DNA of 64,000 nucleotides. It comes from CAYYMH01 sp964472785. GTDB taxonomy: Bacteria > Zhuqueibacterota > Zhuqueibacteria > Thermofontimicrobiales > Thermofontimicrobiaceae. The notes under the pieces were generated by a model. The model was not told the DNA's origin. It searched no databases and saw nothing but the letters and a program-made list of their open reading frames with translations. The stretch's first letter is position 1; each line of letters starts with the position of its first letter. Positions 46,201 through 53,669 of this stretch are shown here, one piece after another. The stretch lies in NCBI GenBank assembly GCA_964472785.1, contig CAYYMH010000002.1, positions 150,620 to 214,619 on the forward strand, in the 5' to 3' direction. The position numbers were made by a program, and so were the translations under genes.

Positions 46201-46623
46201 AATTTAACCTCAAGCGATAGCAGCAACTGGGCATCGTCTGTCGATTTAAATGGTGCAACTCCAGGCAGAAAGAACAGTATTTTCGTTGATGTGTTACCAC
46301 CCTCCGCACAGCTCAGTATTTCACCAAATCCGTTTTCACCGGACAATGACGGCTTCGATGATGTGACTGTGATCAGCTATAAGCTACCCTTCAATTTGTC
46401 TCAAATTCGGATTAAAATTTTCGACATCCGCGGACGGCTGGTCAGAATTTTAGTCAATAACCAAACGTCCAGTACAGAAAATTCGATCATCTGGGATGGC
46501 AAAGACAACGCCGGCAACTTTTGCCGGATGGGAATCTACATCGTTTATTTGGAAGCGATTCACTATCAGAAGGGCGTGGTTAAGTCGATAAAAGATACGG
46601 TGGTTCTGGCAAATCAGTTATAA
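43249..46623 (+). CDS. Secreted protein with four lamin-tail domains, CARDB-like modules and a sorting domain
   Basis: 1124 residues from the ATG at 43249, where a signal peptide (MKKFKLFILLTLLLK, cleavage near TFSQ) begins; the frame is open upstream to 43192 but that part lacks a signal. Four lamin-tail-like domains follow, each with an (V/L)INE(I/V)M(F/Y) opening, EW(V/I)E(L/I)(F/Y)NP and GVSLER plus a TPG end. They are separated by three CARDB-like adhesion modules (e.g. VTLVAQIKNLGLSSAFNFEL). The C-terminal FlgD/Por-type sorting domain starts at SPNPFSPDNDGFDDVT and has IFDIRGRLVR and WDGKDNAGN. It is probably a surface or exported adhesion protein. It is the only plus-strand gene in 0.3-56 kb. 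Confidence 0.85.
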   Translation: MKKFKLFILLTLLLKFTSATVTFSQIVLSEIMFDPIGSEYYDEFIELYNTSAVDTVDLAWWVISDSSDYDIIIPHESGTKLAPGQFALILDSGYFENSDHYDGIIPDDALILTINNATFGSGGLSNSTAEPVILIAATGDTVAKYRYSLDNEPGYSDEKINLFGSDNADNWANSRVLNGTPGKLNSVQPMTHDLSVELVAFPETLQPDQSVTLVAQIKNLGLSSAFNFELNFYHDTNLDSIYSHQEQISSTFLFEDSLAQNDTVQQKLEVENLKSGHHRFFAGVSYSPDQDSYNNLSSAEVKVGFPEKSLVINEIMFRPNSNEPEWVELFNPRDDSINIQHWKLSDSRTDNKLTISVAPLFIPADGYFIIADDSTFFDVYPNCTCQIMVADNFPALNNSGDAVTIYDLTGTIIDQVNYQSNWGSKTGVSLERILFDGESDDPVNWALSQSSDGSTPCLKNSVAPREFDLLLKSSSRLVDAGSIQTTVTIVNLGVNPISDFRCEIYLDENLDSLAQQNELFDEYDYVGPALAWYDSTQYSFSIPDLNSGINQIIAKLIAPTDEDTSNNYSIHRVFIPFSAGKLLINEVMFKPLSGMPEWIEIYNPGVDSVNLLNWFFSDSNTEEKLLISDSTFWLNSSSYVVISQSASLTDQFPSLNESHVIVPSSWPTLNNTFDQLLIFDPTFQTIDSMAYYNSWSEERGVSLERVDFFNPNVDSTNWSPSIDSLGGTPGGFNSVSPLDFDLAVIETHYLPKNPFPGDRITFFTVVQNVGRKSVLSFELTYFIDYNLDNTFQSDEKIGESLSFDQILPPNEIVTTELTAICPESGQYKMLAQLKATDDLKKQNDTLSTVLSVGFAEKSLVINEIMYSPDGEMPEWIELYNPLSRETDVKNWSFADSDSAHPIQLTHNHLFVSPNSFLIVSQDSMISDHFDLSESDLIIIKNLPNLNNDEDYVFIFDANKNLIDEVHYFDDWGGEKGVSLERINPNLTSSDSSNWASSVDLNGATPGRKNSIFVDVLPPSAQLSISPNPFSPDNDGFDDVTVISYKLPFNLSQIRIKIFDIRGRLVRILVNNQTSSTENSIIWDGKDNAGNFCRMGIYIVYLEAIHYQKGVVKSIKDTVVLANQL

Positions 46624-46664
46624 TAATAAAAATAAGACAATGGAAAGTTATCTCAGGTTTTCTG

Positions 46665-48182
46665 TTAATCCTCACCGAATTCGTTTTCAAAAACGCTTAT
46701 AAAATCAGTGAAAATCGCCTTCGCAATGATGCTTTTCGATTTTAAAATTTCCTCAACAGGCTCTATATATTCATGAAAATCTAACGCTGTTTGATCCATC
46801 AATTGTTGTATTCTTTCACATAGCCAACCTTCCAGCTCTTCGAAGTTATTCCAAATATTTGAAGCCAACTCAAACAGGCTGGTAATACAGTAATCAATGT
46901 CTTCCGTTATTTTTCGTCCAATCAAATCCTGTATAATCGACGCTGTCACATTCATACATTGGATACAGAAGACTTCATTTTTCATCGACGATGCTTTGAT
47001 CCCAATCTCTGACAACACATCACAAATCTTGTAAACCGGCAACGACTCCGCTGGCAATGATCGAATAGAAAGTTTGGACATGTAATCCAGGTTCTCAATC
47101 ACATCATTCACGCAGTTTTCATAATTGTTCTCAAGTGACAGCAAACCGATTTTTTTTAGACTTTCTGCAATGAGATGATATTCCAATCTGACCGGTGGTT
47201 TTGCCCGGAGCCCCTTCAAAGAAATCTTATTAATCGAAAAGATGGTATTACGAATTGTTTCCCGAGAGCATATCACCGCAGTCTGGGTAACAACTTTTTC
47301 CATCGTCAGGATAATTCTCAAGGTAAAAAGATTCACCCTGAATTCAGAAGTATTGTCACCTACTATCCTGTTAACTTCTTTATAAAGGCGGTAATTAATC
47401 ATGCTGATGGAGCCATCATTGTCTATTTTCTCACCTATTTCGCTAATATTTTCAATGACCCGGATGAGCATGTCATCCAATATTTTATTATTTTTTTCGT
47501 ATAAAACTTTGATCAAGTACACCAATGTACTCAAGCCTGAATAGAATATCTTGTTGTCTTTATTTCCAAGTATTAATATATTCTCTTTCAATTCATCCAG
47601 GCTACTTATCAAATCATATTTCAAATTCCCAATATTTTTCTCATTTCCATTTATCATGTTTTTTTCTTTTAAAATTTCTTTTTCGTCCTGTTCTTCTTTA
47701 GTTTCCTGACACAGTTTTTTTACATTCTTCAATATTTTTCTTTTCATTTTATTGAGATTTTCTGAGATTGAATATTCTTTGATCAAAAAATAAAGATAGG
47801 GAAAAATTAAAAACAGGGCGCCCAGAAACGATGCCAGACTCAGTATGTTCGCATTCTTTACTGAAAGGCTTATTGAATAGAGAATTTCAGTGGCTAATAA
47901 AACAATCGTAATGATATAATATAAAAAATAGCCGGGAATTGTACCCGAAAAAATGGCTTTGATATCTTTATTTTGTGGTTGGACTGTAAGTTGAATAATT
48001 ACTTGTGGAAGTACAAAGATAACAGCCAAAATTTCCGCCAGAATTTGAGCGAAATTACGGTTGATATCCTGATGATCTTGTTCCATGCAAGGATTGGCAA
48101 AATAAGCAATAATCAAAGCAGTGGCCAACAACACGAGAATAATAATGATTTCGTTTAATCGTTTGATCAATGTTAACCTCAC
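46665..48182 (-). CDS. Membrane protein with helical cytoplasmic domain, unrecognised
   Basis: 505 residues by the GTG at 48182; a TTG at 48170 with GAGG six bases upstream is an equally likely start. Four hydrophobic segments occupy the first 140 residues (ILVLLATALIIAYF, IFVLPQVIIQLTV, FLYYIITIVLLATEILY, ASFLGALFLIFPYLYFLI), then a long soluble helical region with Cys-containing segments (VNDVIENLDYM, VCSRETIRN). I do not recognise the family. It lies 4-16 bases after the receiver gene in the same transcript as the PAS kinase, so it may be an output or sensor partner. Confidence 0.65.
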   Translation of the reverse strand: MRLTLIKRLNEIIIILVLLATALIIAYFANPCMEQDHQDINRNFAQILAEILAVIFVLPQVIIQLTVQPQNKDIKAIFSGTIPGYFLYYIITIVLLATEILYSISLSVKNANILSLASFLGALFLIFPYLYFLIKEYSISENLNKMKRKILKNVKKLCQETKEEQDEKEILKEKNMINGNEKNIGNLKYDLISSLDELKENILILGNKDNKIFYSGLSTLVYLIKVLYEKNNKILDDMLIRVIENISEIGEKIDNDGSISMINYRLYKEVNRIVGDNTSEFRVNLFTLRIILTMEKVVTQTAVICSRETIRNTIFSINKISLKGLRAKPPVRLEYHLIAESLKKIGLLSLENNYENCVNDVIENLDYMSKLSIRSLPAESLPVYKICDVLSEIGIKASSMKNEVFCIQCMNVTASIIQDLIGRKITEDIDYCITSLFELASNIWNNFEELEGWLCERIQQLMDQTALDFHEYIEPVEEILKSKSIIAKAIFTDFISVFENEFGED

Positions 48183-48186
48183 TTTT

Positions 48187-48600
48187 TTATTTACTTTTCA
48201 AAATTTCGTCCACATAGGTTTTTAATCGTGTTTTCTCCATCCGTTCTTTCACTTTAATGCGCTCAATTCCCAGTTGTCGAATTTCATCAATAATATTCGG
48301 GCTATTAACAACAGTAAATACCATCACTTTATTCGGATTTAAGTTAATATTTTCTTTCTCTCTACCAAAAAGTTTCTTTAACAAGTCCAATCCCGGATAC
48401 TCTGTTTTCATAGCAAAACCTGGACCTGCCTTAATTAACAGGTCGAAAATCACAACATCATAATCCGATTCAGCGAGACGTTGGTAGCCCTCTGTTGCAT
48501 CTTCAACCAACTCGATTGTATGACCGTTACGCATCAACGGCGCTACATATTCGATCAGTTGATCTCTTGCCTCATCCTCAATCCACAATATTTTTGCCAT
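48187..48600 (-). CDS. Single-domain response regulator receiver
   Basis: 137-residue receiver with no output domain. The acidic pair is in ILWIEDEA and the phospho-acceptor Asp in DVVIFDLLI (about residue 53). The switch Thr-like position is VMVFTVVNSP, and the switch Lys is in RIKVKERM rather than the usual KP. The first half is somewhat long, with AGPGFAMKTEYPGLDLL inserted after the Asp strand. The frame extends to a TTG at 48606, but the ATG at 48600 has a better family start (MAKILWIEDE). It overlaps the kinase gene end by about 23 bases. Confidence 0.88.
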   Translation of the reverse strand: MAKILWIEDEARDQLIEYVAPLMRNGHTIELVEDATEGYQRLAESDYDVVIFDLLIKAGPGFAMKTEYPGLDLLKKLFGREKENINLNPNKVMVFTVVNSPNIIDEIRQLGIERIKVKERMEKTRLKTYVDEILKSK

Positions 48601-50824
48601 TTTCAATCTTCTCCCTTCGTTTTGGTATAATCACGGTGACTTTTGTTATATATGGGGGCAGTCTTTCACCCTCTTTTTTAACTCCCGCTGGTCTGCTGAT
48701 TAAATCAATTTCTCCACCATGTTTATCAACAATTTTTTTTGCATCTGCCAGACCGATTCCGGAGCCTGTTCGATTCCAATCGAACGAATGTTTCCCTCGA
48801 TAGCTAAAATCGAACACCTTTTCTAACTCATCCCGTTCGACAGGAACGCCGTAATTTGAAAATTGGATTTCGACATCATGAGCGCGAACATTCACGCGAA
48901 TATCGATATAGCCACCGGGTCTTTTATAAGAATATTTGATCGCATTCAAAATCAGGTTTGAAAACATCCGATCGATGTGCGCTTCTGATAGATCCATCAG
49001 GATATAATCTTGTTTGGGCGGAATAATGGACAGACCTTTCTGTTTCGCCAAATTGTAGTAGATTTCGATGTTCGTTTTTAAAATTTTCATCAGATTTGTT
49101 CGCTGAAAATCGAATCGTTGTTCTTTGCCGGTAAACAGATAATTCCTTAATCCTTCAATGACTTTGTAAGTGATCTGAGTATTACTGAGTACTCTATTTT
49201 GAAGTTTCAGAATAAAAAAATCATAAATATCTAAAACATTCTTCTTTACTTTTTTCAGCAGAGGAAATGAAGGAGAATCTTGATATAGTTCGAATTTATG
49301 AATAAGATCATCTACAACTTTCAGCATATCGAAAATAATCTCCCGAATATACAATTCACGTAATACAGGATCGGCATATATTTTTTCGCTTCGTGCCAGG
49401 TTATTTTTGTTTTGCTCTAACTTCCTGACAGCCTTCAAATCTGTATATGAATCTTCTAACGAATCAATAAACCTTTCCACATTCTCAATCAAATCATTCA
49501 AATAGGTATCCGTGATATCAACACTTTTAATGACATCAAACATTTTGGATAGTCTTTTCTCTAAAATCTCCATCAAGGTTTGTGATGTACTATCAATATT
49601 CATAATCGGCGCGATATACTGATGGACAAATTTATCCATATCTTTCATGGTTTCTTCGAGTTTTTCACGTTGTTCGTTAAACTGCTTCTCTAATATCATG
49701 CTTTCATTAATGTCCACCACAATGCCTTCTCGTCCGCTAATGCTTCCGTCTGAATCACGAATCAAGCCACAATCGACCTGAATCCAAAAAGGAGTACCGT
49801 CCTTTTTTTTGGCGAGGAGTTTATGGAAAAGATTTACTTTTTTTTCAGATTCGGCTCGTTCCAATTCTTCATAAAATTTTGATTTTTGATCTTCATCATA
49901 ATAGAGTTTTGTAATATCTAACCCAATCACTTCATCCCGACTTTGGTAACCGTGCATTTTCGCAAACATATCGTTACAGGACATAATGACGTCTTTATTT
50001 CCAGTTTTTCTTACTTCATAATAGCCACTGGAAAAACGCTCAATGGTTTGCAGATATTTTCGTTCTTTGGTCACATCGGTAAATGTTCCTTCCCGTCCGA
50101 TGACATCTCCGTCATCATCTTTCCACAATTTGCTATTTATCGATATGAATAGATTTCTCCCGTCCTTTGTAACCATTTCCGCAGAGTAATTTTTTACCTC
50201 CCCATCTTTCTGCAGTTTTTGCAAGTATTGTTTGAAATCCTTTTTATTTTTCCATAAGCTTGAGGTATCAACTTCGGTTAGTTCAAGAGGTGATTTGTAT
50301 CCGAACATTTTCGCTACGGCTTCGTTTGCCATCACTAATAAATTATCGGTGTTAATCCGAAACACACCTGACGTCAGATCGTCAAAAAGTTGACGGTAAC
50401 GCACTATTTCTGTCACATCCGTCATACTACCGACATAGCAACATTCATCTGAATTTGAACGACATTCGTAGCGTTTACAATTATCCTCCACAAAAACCAC
50501 TCTGTTTGTATCTTCCGTCTTCAACTCGATGATCTCTCCCTGAAGTACGCCACTATGAGCATCAAGTTTTTCTAATAACCGCGGTCTCAGTTCGGAATTG
50601 ACATAAAACTCCTTCATTTGTCTTTTTGTGACATCCGTCTTTTTAGACATCCCAAATATTTTTCGGCAGGCATCGTTACAATACATAAAGTAACCCTTTT
50701 CATCAACAATATAGAAGCCAACCGGAAAATAGGGACCTGCTTTGGCAATCGTGTGTCTAAAGTCCTGGCGAAATACTAATTTTATTTTGTCAAAAATGGT
50801 TAAATGCTTGTCATCGTTCGACAT
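48578..50824 (-). CDS. Soluble hybrid-free PAS-domain histidine kinase
   Basis: 748 residues without membrane segments. Three PAS domains are visible: about 20-140 (VGFYIVDEKGYFMYCNDAC), 145-255 (GVFRINTDNLLVMANEAVAKMFGY) and 260-375 (SCNDMFAKMHGYQS), each with the GREG...DVT or DINE end. A coiled segment leads to a possible phospho-acceptor His at about 401 in HQYIAPIMN (HxxxxP as in H-boxes). The CA domain (about 600-735) has the N-box NLILNAIKYS, G1-like FSNYGVPV and G2 GSGIGLADAKKIV. The spacing of about 240 residues between the His and the N-box is longer than usual, so the His assignment is tentative. PAS1 ends with a Cys cluster (116, 121, 128, 129). It heads the kinase-receiver-membrane protein operon. 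Confidence 0.88.
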   Translation of the reverse strand: MSNDDKHLTIFDKIKLVFRQDFRHTIAKAGPYFPVGFYIVDEKGYFMYCNDACRKIFGMSKKTDVTKRQMKEFYVNSELRPRLLEKLDAHSGVLQGEIIELKTEDTNRVVFVEDNCKRYECRSNSDECCYVGSMTDVTEIVRYRQLFDDLTSGVFRINTDNLLVMANEAVAKMFGYKSPLELTEVDTSSLWKNKKDFKQYLQKLQKDGEVKNYSAEMVTKDGRNLFISINSKLWKDDDGDVIGREGTFTDVTKERKYLQTIERFSSGYYEVRKTGNKDVIMSCNDMFAKMHGYQSRDEVIGLDITKLYYDEDQKSKFYEELERAESEKKVNLFHKLLAKKKDGTPFWIQVDCGLIRDSDGSISGREGIVVDINESMILEKQFNEQREKLEETMKDMDKFVHQYIAPIMNIDSTSQTLMEILEKRLSKMFDVIKSVDITDTYLNDLIENVERFIDSLEDSYTDLKAVRKLEQNKNNLARSEKIYADPVLRELYIREIIFDMLKVVDDLIHKFELYQDSPSFPLLKKVKKNVLDIYDFFILKLQNRVLSNTQITYKVIEGLRNYLFTGKEQRFDFQRTNLMKILKTNIEIYYNLAKQKGLSIIPPKQDYILMDLSEAHIDRMFSNLILNAIKYSYKRPGGYIDIRVNVRAHDVEIQFSNYGVPVERDELEKVFDFSYRGKHSFDWNRTGSGIGLADAKKIVDKHGGEIDLISRPAGVKKEGERLPPYITKVTVIIPKRREKIENGKNIVD

Positions 50825-50904
50825 TTTATTGTCCCTCGTTTTGTCAAACCATACAAAACAAATTACCGCTAATCTCAGATAAATATCACTAATACATTTT
50901 CTAT

Positions 50905-50933
50905 ATTATATTAATTTTATTTAACATTGTCAA
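50905..50933 (-). promoter_or_regulatory. Strong sigma70-type promoter for the PAS kinase operon
   Basis: Minus strand TTGACA (50933-50928), 17-base spacer, TATAAT (50910-50905), both consensus, about 80 bases before the kinase ATG. Confidence 0.85.
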
Positions 50934-51020
50934 GAATTAAATTAAAAACATGAACTTTTCGTAATTTTTAAAATGGGATGCGAAAACCAAGATGAAAGAT
51001 GTTGAAACAAAATAATTGGC

Positions 51021-51065
51021 AAAAAAAAGCAACCCTCTCAAATTTTTAATGAGACCGGTTGCTTT
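51021..51065 (-). terminator. Rho-independent terminator after the epimerase gene
   Basis: Minus strand AAAGCAACC and GGTTGCTTT pair, extended by TCTCA/TGAGA across a short bulge, followed by a run of T. It lies about 27 bases past the epimerase stop. Confidence 0.85.
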
Positions 51066-51091
51066 AAAGATAAGTAATGTTCGCTTGTTAT

Positions 51092-52231
51092 TTAAAATTC
51101 GCCTTCCAAGCCCAATCCCGGTTTATCCGATAAAATCATCTGTCCTTTTTCAACTTTAACCGCAGAGAACGGATCATTCGCGATCAGCAAATTGCCGTCC
51201 AGATCAGCATAATCCACCAAAGGACTGATATGGGCTGCTGCTGCGATAGCACAGCTACTTTCTATCATACAGCCGAGCATAACTTTCATTCCCAAAGAAC
51301 GCGCCATCCAGATCATGCGCATGGCTTCCTGAATTCCGGCGCTTTTCATGAGTTTAATATTGATCCCGTCGTAAGCGGTTGCCAATTTGGGAATGTCCGC
51401 CGCACTTTTCACGGCCTCATCGGCGATCACCGGAATATTAACACGATCCCGAAGCCAACGGGTTTCTTCAAGCATATCAGACGGCATTGGTTGTTCGATA
51501 AATTCGACGTTCATTTTCTCCAGCCATTTCACCTTTTCCAGTGCTTCCTCTTTATCTGTCCAACCTTCATTGGCATCCACGCGCAACGTTTTATCGGTCA
51601 CGTCTCTGACGGCCTTCATGATTTCTTCATCATTTTCCTTGCCCATTTTAATTTTCAAAATCGGGTAATCTTCTGCTTCTTTGATTTTCTGTTGCATCAC
51701 TTCCGGCGTGTCAATGCCAATGCTGAACGAGGTCACCGGTGTTTTCGATTTATCCAGTCCGTAATATTTGTACAGAGGCACGCCTAAACTTTTCGCCACC
51801 CAATCCATGATTGCAATATCAATCGCGCATTTTCCTGCTGTCTGTGCCTCGGTGATGTTATGAATCGCATAGCCCAGATCGACAAAATGCCAGGGATCAA
51901 ATTTCTTCACCAGCGGCTGCGCTTGTTTAATGACTTCCACCGTGCTTTCAGGGGTTTCATCATAACGAATATTCGGCGCTGCCTCGCCAATTCCGAACAC
52001 ACCGTTTCTGGTATATTTAACAAACACATTGTGCTTCACATTAGACGAATTCCGGGAAATTGTCCAGGTATGTTTCAAATTCAAATCTTTAATTTTATAT
52101 TCTAACATCGTTCCTCCTGTCGTTTTCGAACATCCGGTTTGTGTTAATGGTAAAACACCGGCATTCAGCAAGCCTATGCCGGCAATTGTCTTTCCACTTG
52201 TTTTCAAAAATTCCTTTCGAGTCATTGACAT
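51092..52231 (-). CDS. Dipeptide epimerase (L-Ala-D/L-Glu type), exported
   Basis: Enolase-superfamily enzyme of 379 residues, with an N-terminal extension (1-42) that resembles an export signal: TRKEFLKTSGKTIAGIGLL then TQTGC. It is only partly Tat-like (one Arg of the pair, RK) and the lipobox is imperfect. The MLE core has the two Lys of the KxK motif at 193/195 (ILKIKMG), the metal ligands Asp219 (RVDANEGW), Glu246 (IEQPM) and Asp271 (ADEAV), and Lys293 (NIKLMKSAG). These match L-Ala-D/L-Glu epimerases such as YcjG and YkfB, which act on murein dipeptides. The NlpC/P60 gene 40 bases upstream would supply the dipeptide, so the pair resembles YkfB-YkfC. GGAGG precedes the ATG. Confidence 0.88.
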   Translation of the reverse strand: MSMTRKEFLKTSGKTIAGIGLLNAGVLPLTQTGCSKTTGGTMLEYKIKDLNLKHTWTISRNSSNVKHNVFVKYTRNGVFGIGEAAPNIRYDETPESTVEVIKQAQPLVKKFDPWHFVDLGYAIHNITEAQTAGKCAIDIAIMDWVAKSLGVPLYKYYGLDKSKTPVTSFSIGIDTPEVMQQKIKEAEDYPILKIKMGKENDEEIMKAVRDVTDKTLRVDANEGWTDKEEALEKVKWLEKMNVEFIEQPMPSDMLEETRWLRDRVNIPVIADEAVKSAADIPKLATAYDGINIKLMKSAGIQEAMRMIWMARSLGMKVMLGCMIESSCAIAAAAHISPLVDYADLDGNLLIANDPFSAVKVEKGQMILSDKPGLGLEGEF

Positions 52232-52271
52232 TTTTTCCTCCGTGACATATAAGTCATTGACCTAAATTTTT

Positions 52272-53408
52272 TTATTTTAAAATACGCCGAACAACCTTTA
52301 AACCTTTTCTGCGATATTCACTGTATGTTTCATCATCCGGATTAAAGCTGTTGATATGAACAATACCATCTGCATGGATAAATTTTCCATCACCGATGTA
52401 CATGCCGACATGGGTAATTCGATTGGCGCTCCGTCCGAAGAATACCAGGTCACACGGCTTCAAATTTTTCCAATCCTCATCAATTTCCACAGGCTGTCCA
52501 AAGTTTTGCTGCATATTGGCATCTCTGGGAATGGTTATGCCGTGCACCTTGTAAATGGTCTGGGTGAAGCCCGAACAATCGAATCCTTTAGGCGAACGAC
52601 CGCCCCAAAAATAAGGAATGCCCTGAAACGTAAACGCCAAATCGATGAGACTTTGCGGTTTGGGCTTTGATTGATTCTCAAACTGCTCCAATTCGGTGAC
52701 CAAATCGGCGCGAATATATCCCTGCCGCCCATCCGGGAATTCAACATGGTACCAGTCATCTTTTTTGTCTAACATCACTAATTTATTCAGTAGTACCACA
52801 TCGCCAATGGAAATTTTACATTCTTTTTCCGGTGATTCCCAAACTTGACCATAATTGCAGGTAACGATCACTTTTGATTTCGCGTCCCATTTTTCAATCA
52901 ATTCTGCGTCTCCGACAACCACGGCACTTTTCATCAGCCAGCCCAGATACTGATCTTCCAATTGGACATAAAGCCACCAGCCGCGCTGCTTTAAAATATC
53001 GATTTTGGTACCCATCAGCGCCTGAGTAATGATCTCGTGATCCACGTTATGATCGCGACGCACCTGAGCTACGCTAACCCGGACAACACCCTTCGTCTGC
53101 TCACCCAATCTTGGATCAGGCAATACCATTAGACTATCCAAAATGTTCAAATCCGTTTCAGTGGACAATCGTTCTACAAGTTGTTCTTTCGCTTCCGGAT
53201 TGAGGATTTCACCCTTCAGGATGAAACGATCCTCAACCAAACGAACATCAACATCAAACACCGAGATGCGGCTGTCCGAATGATATTCCGCTTTTACATC
53301 CTCGACTATTTGATCCACTTTCCCACTAATTTCGCTGCCCGGTTGCGCAACCAGCAAAAGCGGTAACCATAAAAATAAGAAAATAAATTTCAAATACAAT
53401 TTCTTCAT
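52272..53408 (-). CDS. NlpC/P60 endopeptidase with SH3-like domains (YkfC-like)
   Basis: 378 residues with a signal peptide (about 1-22, ending LLLVAQ). A BON-like stretch (about 45-85) is followed by two SH3-like modules (about 105-165 and 175-240, with GWWLYVQLEDQYLGWLM and DDWYHVEFPDGRQGYI) and the NlpC/P60 domain (about 250-375). The catalytic Cys278 is in GFDCSGFTQ and the His in THVGMYIG, with a further His in FIHADG. Family members cut between D-Glu and the diamino acid in stem peptides. It precedes the epimerase gene and shares its transcript. Confidence 0.92.
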   Translation of the reverse strand: MKKLYLKFIFLFLWLPLLLVAQPGSEISGKVDQIVEDVKAEYHSDSRISVFDVDVRLVEDRFILKGEILNPEAKEQLVERLSTETDLNILDSLMVLPDPRLGEQTKGVVRVSVAQVRRDHNVDHEIITQALMGTKIDILKQRGWWLYVQLEDQYLGWLMKSAVVVGDAELIEKWDAKSKVIVTCNYGQVWESPEKECKISIGDVVLLNKLVMLDKKDDWYHVEFPDGRQGYIRADLVTELEQFENQSKPKPQSLIDLAFTFQGIPYFWGGRSPKGFDCSGFTQTIYKVHGITIPRDANMQQNFGQPVEIDEDWKNLKPCDLVFFGRSANRITHVGMYIGDGKFIHADGIVHINSFNPDDETYSEYRRKGLKVVRRILK

Positions 53409-53431
53409 AATTCTGCTCCGTCAATCATTAA

Positions 53432-53626
53432 TCATTTGTTCAATTCGACAAACCTTTGCACAGATCGGTCATAGGTCTTCTCAATATCATCCGGGAAAAA
53501 GCACGCCGGCAATTCATTCATCCGCTGATGATAGATGATGCATTCACAGCAATATCCCTTTCTCGGACAAGGCTCATAAGTGCAATTGCAATTCTGCATA
53601 TTTTTTTCATAATTTTTACAATCCAT
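53432..53626 (-). CDS. Small Cys-rich protein (DUF6485)
   Basis: 64 residues. Seven cysteines lie in the first half (CKNYEKNMQNCNCTYEPCPR, then GYCCECIIYH), a pattern that fits a metal site, followed by a LPACFFPDD segment. I recognise this as the DUF6485 type; it has no known function. AGGAG lies just before the ATG. It is 23 bases upstream of the NlpC/P60 gene and probably starts the same transcript. Confidence 0.75.
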   Translation of the reverse strand: MDCKNYEKNMQNCNCTYEPCPRKGYCCECIIYHQRMNELPACFFPDDIEKTYDRSVQRFVELNK

Positions 53627-53669
53627 AAAAGCTCCTCACTAATTTTAAAATTCTGATTTCCTGTTTTTA

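Noticed and set aside
51230..51787. 185-residue plus-strand open frame opposite the epimerase gene
   Set aside because: Antisense to a well-supported enolase-family gene; His/Phe-rich composition typical of an antisense shadow.
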